NCBI GenBank assembly: GCA_020541205.1
Contig: CP048208.1
Span: forward strand, 1,674,001-1,738,000
Source of the DNA: Candidatus Hartigia pinicola
GTDB lineage: Bacteria; Pseudomonadota; Gammaproteobacteria; Enterobacterales; Enterobacteriaceae
Reading direction: 5' to 3'
Length of the DNA: 64,000 bases
The notes under the pieces are model-generated. The model saw nothing but the letters and a program-made list of their open reading frames with translations. It made no database searches and was not told the origin of the DNA. Shown piece after piece: positions 57,861 to 64,000 of the stretch. A program made the position numbers and the translations under genes. Every line of letters begins with the position of its first letter. Positions within the stretch are counted from its first letter, which is position 1.

Positions 57861-60800
57861 CTTAATTAATTACTGGAGTATACTAAAACTTTTAATTTAC
57901 ATTTTTGTTTAAAAGAGAAGTATAGAGTATAAGAAAAAATTTTCTTATACTCAATAAGAACTCTCAATATAAATTTTAAAAATCTATCACACCACTTCTA
58001 ACCAAACTCATATCAGTTCAATTAAGTATAAATCACTAAAGATTGGGTATATTTATTAACGTTGTGATATAGCATTTATATATCTAAATTGTTATAAAAA
58101 TATTATCTTCAAAGATAACTATCTAATTAAAAATTAATAATATACATCATTACATTTCGATATCAAAAACAATACGCATATATAACTTAATTATACAACA
58201 TTTATTTTCAAAGATCTACGTCATGATTATAATCGATAAAAATAATAGATAAAACTCTTAAAGTTTTAATTATTATCGACTCAATACTCAATAATAATTA
58301 AAATATATATGAGATATCTTTTACTACTAGTAAAAACGATAATTTTTTATTATTATCTTGTATTGTTGTATCTTCAAATATATATAATAAATATTTCATT
58401 TAGAAAACAATAAAGATATAATCTTTATATATGATTTGAAACAATTAAATTTTTATTATTTAACATTATTCTTTTAATATGTCAGACTCTAATTGTAAAA
58501 TTTTTATTATTAATGATGTATCATCAAAATAAAATAAAATAAAAATAATATAAAAATAATATAAGGATTTAAGCAATGTATATCATAAATTTCAAATAAA
58601 GTTATAAATTTATTTTTATATTAAAAGATCTATGAAAAACACAATCATATAGTAAAGATAAAGTACTAATAAAAACAAAAATTATTAAATCGTGAATTTT
58701 AAAAAGATATATTCAGTGTATTTTCTAGAAATTCCTAGACAGCTCCCAATAGTACAAAGTGATTTTTAGAATCGAAATAACGATTTAATTAGCAGATTGT
58801 TAATACAATTAAAACATACATTATATAGTTTTATTGTTTTTTCTAAGATTTTATCAAACAGACAAAAGTATTGTTTATAAATCTATTGATTTATTCTTAT
58901 TCTTCTTAAAAATGATTACACTGGCAGGAGTAAACAATATGCATATCGTTAATACTAGAACTATATATTTTAGCTTCTTTTACCATTTTATTTATTATTT
59001 TGAACGCCATATAATTTAATTAACACATATTCCTATAATACAATTTAATTATAATTTTTATTTATTAATTTTATTAAAATTATTACTATGTTTTCAATTT
59101 TTATCTACTTTTAAACAGTGAAAGTGCATTAAAATACAATATAAATCTTACAAGGGCATCCTATTTGTATCGTCTATTCTAATAGCTTTATGAAAGTGAA
59201 TAAAATACCATTGTCTCTTATTAATGTATAATTAAATTATTTCAAAATGAGTCATAATTTAGGAATAAATATCCCAAAAAAAATGAACTAAGTGGTTCAA
59301 AATAATGGTATTCAGGCTTTATTGAAGTATAAATTTAAATCAACAAAATTTATTTCATTTTCATTTATATTGAACAAGTAAATCTTGAGATTTTTTCTGT
59401 AATATTATATAAGAAATATTCATCAGCTATATGAAGGTAAACACATATACGTTAGAGAATAATTATAAGGTCAACAACATGTAACGAAAGAGTTAGTATA
59501 GCAACGCTAAGTCTTAACGATAATTACCGAAAAAAAATTTTGGATATGACTTGATCATAATGAAATTGTCAAAGATTTATTTAACTAACATTACAATCAG
59601 TAATATTTATGATGATAATTCTCTAAAAATCAACAATACTGTCGCTAAAACAACCTTAATAACTATAAATTAATATTGAAAAACTCAATATTACATTTCC
59701 TAATTAGCAATTATTGATATTTCTAATCATTTCAGTTTTCTGAAAAGTTAAAATATTAATAAGATCAAGCTTTATTATTATTTCCATGGCTAATTTACTG
59801 AATAACTTCAGCTCAAACTGCATAACAACTTTTACAATAACATTATTCTATATATAACATAAACTTCAATTAAGTAAATCACTATTCTGTGATAAGTACT
59901 GACGTATTTAACATATTACTTTTGTCACGCTATACAATAAAGAAATATTAATGCTTTTATTCGTTTTTTCTATGTATTTTAATATGCATAATATTATCTT
60001 TAATTATCCCGATTCTATATTGTTATCATGAAGTTCTTAATTATAATACATAAAATATTATCATATTGCAATGATAAATATAGTCATATATTATTATGGA
60101 CTTAATTAGCTAAAAAACTTTTTTTAGTAGAAAATAAATTTTTTATCTACATAAAAAAGAATAAAAGTTTATTTAAAATTTTAAATATAATTATTTTATA
60201 TAATTAAATAAAATTCGTGATCATAACGAAACTAATATTCATCGAGAAATATATCAAAACATACAATTCTTTTTTATTCAGCACCTAACAGGTAGATATT
60301 CTAAACCTTAAATCGTTATAATATTTTTCTATCTATTCTTTAAAATGATTACTATTATAAATCACGAAAAGATTTCTCTAGCATAGATGTACCGCGGATC
60401 TTTATTATATACTGTTAAAAATAAAATTATTAAAAAGAAATCACCTTCTATTAAATAGAAAAACCTTATAAAATATTATTAGTTAGATTTTCTGATCTAA
60501 TGTTATAACTCTAATACAATTTTAGTGCTTATTAATAAGCGACGAATGAATAATACGAACGTAAATTATGAAAATCATGATATACGTAAATAATTACAAT
60601 ACCAAATAATATATATCAGTGGTATGCTAATCATGTCTTATAAAATTAGAATAATAAAACATTTCCTAAAAGTACTTTAGATCGCTTTTTTACATTAAAA
60701 ACGTCTTAGGAGATTAAGATTATAAAAAAAGATTTTGAAATGATTGTGATCATTAAATGATTGTAATTATATACTAAATATTATATTTAAAATACAAAAT

Positions 60801-62012
60801 AATATACTTAAGACTGTCTTGATCACTCTTCAGAATGAGATTGTGTTTTTTAATCTGATTTTGATTAGAAAATTTCGCCAAATATGCAAGAACAGTAATG
60901 ATAATGTAAATACTCACTTAGCATTTGTTAAACGAACTATTTACTGTTTTATTGTTACACAGAAAATGTTAAATACGCTCTAAAATATATAAATATGTCA
61001 CACATTCTTAATTAATAAAGTCAGTATTAGAAATAGCAGTGCATTTCTCTAATAATTATTTTAAACGAAATTGTCAATTATCTATTTCCTTAATGGGAAA
61101 AACAAATAATGAATAATTATCTTAACGATCTTTTTCTTATGAGGACAATATTACATTTAGCTATATACCGGGTTTATTATAAAATTAGTATGCTTAAAAT
61201 AATTGATATATATATTGTATTCATAGTAATTGCATATAACTTAACAAATAATTATAATTCGTTTCTTATTTGTATATCAAATATATCTAATAAAAACATA
61301 TTATAAGATCGATGTTTATTGATTAGATTGTCTCACTCTATGATAAAAAATTCTTTTATATACGAAATACTAAAATATTTGCGATATCTTTTAAAGAAAA
61401 TTATAGCAACAGTAACATTGTATATTAAATCAAATAAGCTATTTATAATATAAATACATTACTTTCTAGAGTATGGAGATATACCTTCTTTATTACTTAA
61501 TGATGATTTTTTGATAGAAAAAGTTCCTCACAAATTTTTATTCATATTAACTTTTCATAATATACTTTAAAAGGATGATCCATAAAAAATTTATTATAAT
61601 TTTTATTAGTGATAATATTTTATATAATACAGATTATAACAATATTTAAACTTGAAATTCTTTTTTCTTTTAAAGAATATTGTCGATAATGTAAATATTC
61701 AACACGATCTTAATAAAACCACAAAGATATTCATAGGTTATGGTATTCTTGATATAGATGTATAAAATGATACATAAAGAATTTATAATACAATATTAAA
61801 GCCAGTAATTTTAAATATATCATAATAATTTTAAGAATAAAAATTCTTAAAATATTTCTATAGCTGTAATTTTAACTAATAAATTCAGGAACGATCTCAT
61901 TACAATAGTTCTTATCTATATCAATAATAATTTTATTTTAATATATAAAGCAAGAATTTAAAATATCATTACCACATTAACCTAGAAAGAATTTATTAAT
62001 ATGGAGGGGTAA
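57861..62012. other. Gene-free A+T-rich spacer, regulator gene to ubiX
   Basis: No gene is supportable in these 4.2 kb. Open frames of 61 and 65 residues near 58834 and 61109 look like chance frames. GGCAGGAG before an ATG at 58939 resembles a ribosome binding site, but the 26 codons that follow have no recognisable content. A/T-rich short repeats occur at about 58527-58563. Confidence 0.65.
62003..62009 (+). promoter_or_regulatory. Strong ribosome binding site of ubiX
   Basis: GGAGGGG lies three bases before the ubiX ATG at 62013. It is the strongest Shine-Dalgarno of the window, though the spacing from its end is short; counted from GGAG the spacing is about six bases. Confidence 0.75.
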
Positions 62013-62585
62013 ATGAAAAAACTAATCATTGGATTCACTGGAGCAAGTGGCGCTATCTATAGTGTTAAAATATTAGAAATACTTCAATCAGTAAAATATA
62101 TAGAAACTCATGTAATAATGAGTCCTTCTTCCTATCAAACTTTATCATTAGAAACGAGCTATAATGTTCAAGATATCCAAAAACTAGCAGACTATACTTA
62201 TGATAATCGTGACATTTCTGCTGCTATTTCTTCTGGCTCTTTTCATACAGTAGGTATGATAATTATGCCATGTACAATAAAAACGCTCTCAGGAATTGCA
62301 CATAGTTATACTGATACTCTCATGACTCGCGCTGCAGATGTAGTTCTAAAAGAAAATAAAAGACTCATCTTAGGTGTTAGAGAAACACCATTACACCTTG
62401 GACACTTACGATTATTAGTTCAAGCTGCAGAAATCGGCGCTGTTATTATGCCACCAATGCCAGCGTTTTACCACAAACCAAAAACTATCCAAGATATTAT
62501 TTACCAAACTATTAATCGCGTCCTAGATCAGTTTGATATTAAACTACAAAAAGATTTATTCTGCCGTTGGAAGGGAGAAGGGTAA
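62013..62585 (+). CDS. ubiX: UbiX, flavin prenyltransferase
   Basis: UbiX joins dimethylallyl phosphate to FMN to make prenylated FMN, the cofactor of the UbiD decarboxylase in ubiquinone synthesis. The 190 residues (E. coli 189) align throughout: GFTGASGAIY (7-16), the FMN/phosphate loop SSGSF (73-77), PCTIKTLSGIA (86-96), RETPLH (123-128) and MPPMPAFYHKP (146-156). The ending LDQFDIKLQKDLFCRWKG matches the enterobacterial C-terminus. Its presence implies ubiD elsewhere and, with ApbE, points to a kept quinone-based respiratory chain. Its neighbourhood is unlike E. coli, where it lies near purF and cvpA. Confidence 0.97.
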   Translation: MKKLIIGFTGASGAIYSVKILEILQSVKYIETHVIMSPSSYQTLSLETSYNVQDIQKLADYTYDNRDISAAISSGSFHTVGMIIMPCTIKTLSGIAHSYTDTLMTRAADVVLKENKRLILGVRETPLHLGHLRLLVQAAEIGAVIMPPMPAFYHKPKTIQDIIYQTINRVLDQFDIKLQKDLFCRWKGEG

Positions 62586-64000
62586 TATTTACATTGTTTA
62601 TAATTATTGCTTTCATTAATAATAATTACAATGCTATAAAATTTGACTCTTTAGGTAAAATTTTTTAATATTGTATATAAATGAATTTTACAATAAAGAT
62701 TAATAATAAGATTTTATATAAACACTAAACATTAGTGTTGATATTCAAACATCCATTAATAATTCATTAATAGCATGTTTATTTAGTTCATATTATATAA
62801 TAGCATATGTATTTTTTAATTTAAAAAATCTTAAATTATTTTATAAGAAAAATATATTTTCGCTCTTATTTTTAATAAGAGTTATCTAAGAACTTATTAA
62901 ATATTTTAGTACGTAAAAAAATAAGAAAATAAATAATACATAAATAAACTACAGAGTGGTATTTAAATCGATCTTGTAATTTTTCTAGATTGAGTGATTA
63001 TTTTGAATATAATAATCTACTTTTTATGCAACTATATTTATAGATTACTTTAAAAACACAGAGTTCGTTACATGAATTTATCTTAACGACAAATTTTGGA
63101 GTGTAACATATTTAATATGCTAAAATATTTCACTAATATCAACACAATTTATTAACATACTCATATATTCTAATGATCTTTTTCACTAATAACTACTAAA
63201 GTGTTGTATCTATTCATGATATCACTATTCATGAATTCTGTTGTATAAAAATGAAGTATTTCTTGAAAAGAATATCGTTTAATATTCAACACTTTTAATC
63301 TACATTATCAATTTATTCATGAGATATATACGACAATAATTATACTTTAACTATAAACTATCACAAAAACACAGTGAAAATTTAAATAATAATTTATATT
63401 ATTTTCAATACTTAACTACACAGAAACTAAAATTAACAAGGAAAATTGATGTTATTTCATGTACATTTTATTATCAAACCATAAAGTTAAACTATTATAA
63501 TATTATCCTAATAAAGTTAAAATAGCTAGTTTGTACTGAACCAGATACTAATATTCTTTCTGATACTCAACTAAACATTAATTTTTATATTGGTTGTTCA
63601 TGAATAAAACTAGTTAAAAAAACAGTTTATGACCTTACTTAAGATGGTTTTAATAATACAAAAACTCGTATTAAAATAATTGTAATGAAAATTATTGAAT
63701 AACGTCTAAAATTTTCTTACTGTCATTATTATGAACTTAATATATTGAAAGCCTAGATTTCTTACTCAAGAAAATATAATATTTCGATATACTTTAAAAC
63801 TTTTTTCTTACACTTTATTTTTTTAGGTTAAATGATACAAATTTCATACATATCTGATATACATGATTTTAATATCTTGATTGACACTACAGACGCTAAC
63901 ATCATATTATCACCGCACTTTGATAAAAAAGTAAATCAACATAATTATCATACGAAAATTAGTGAAAATAATAATAATTTACGTAGATTAATTATTTAGC
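62586..64000. other. Gene-free spacer after ubiX to window end
   Basis: No gene is supportable in these 1.4 kb. A hairpin at 62592-62633 begins a few bases after the ubiX stop and is listed separately. The rest looks like the other spacers. Confidence 0.65.
62592..62633 (+). terminator. Possible weak terminator hairpin after ubiX
   Basis: CATTGT (62592-62597) pairs with ACAATG (62628-62633), and AATTATT (62602-62608) pairs with AATAATT (62621-62627), leaving a bulge on the left arm. It begins seven bases after the ubiX stop, the right place for a terminator or a 3' stabilising stem. The stem is mostly A:T and no continuous U-tract follows, so the call is weak. Confidence 0.3.

Overview
The window looks like part of the chromosome of a host-restricted gammaproteobacterium, very probably an insect-type endosymbiont of the order Enterobacterales. 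Every recognisable protein aligns from end to end with an Escherichia coli-type family member: RecB, ArnT, YgfZ, RF3, LigA, ExoI, GltP, ApbE, a MarA/SoxS/Rob-type regulator and UbiX. The DNA is extremely A+T-rich, and the genes stand out as islands of visibly higher G+C. I cannot name a genus or species from this window.

Layout: recB (1-3474 +, start lies outside the window); gap; arnT (7950-9611 +); gap; ygfZ (16738-17721 -), divergent from prfC (18667-20256 +); gap; ligA (28131-30146 +); gap; sbcB (31565-32992 -); a 17 kb gap; gltP (50030-51346 -); gap; apbE (54545-55567 -); gap; a marA/soxS/rob-like regulator (57471-57860 -); gap; ubiX (62013-62585 +); gap to the end. Ten genes cover 14,457 of 64,000 bases, about 23 percent. 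Every gene is a singleton: there is no operon, and no gene keeps its E. coli neighbour. I found no tRNA, rRNA, insertion sequence, prophage or CRISPR array.

The genes show what selection has kept. Recombination and repair are represented by RecB, ExoI and LigA, translation termination by RF3, and quinone and flavin cofactor biology by UbiX and ApbE. ApbE implies a flavinylated NQR or RNF complex elsewhere. YgfZ serves Fe-S-linked tRNA modification, GltP imports glutamate or aspartate, and ArnT modifies lipid A. One small regulator of stress-response type is kept. The ten proteins appear intact, apart from the part of RecB that lies outside the window.

The remaining 77 percent has no gene I can support. 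It holds a few small repeats (best: a 12-copy, 8-bp minisatellite at 23648-23743), some stem-loops (best: a cluster at 43185-43431), and two short stretches that might be gene remnants. I did not find a convincing new biological system. The main oddity is the scale of the non-coding DNA and the isolation of each surviving gene.
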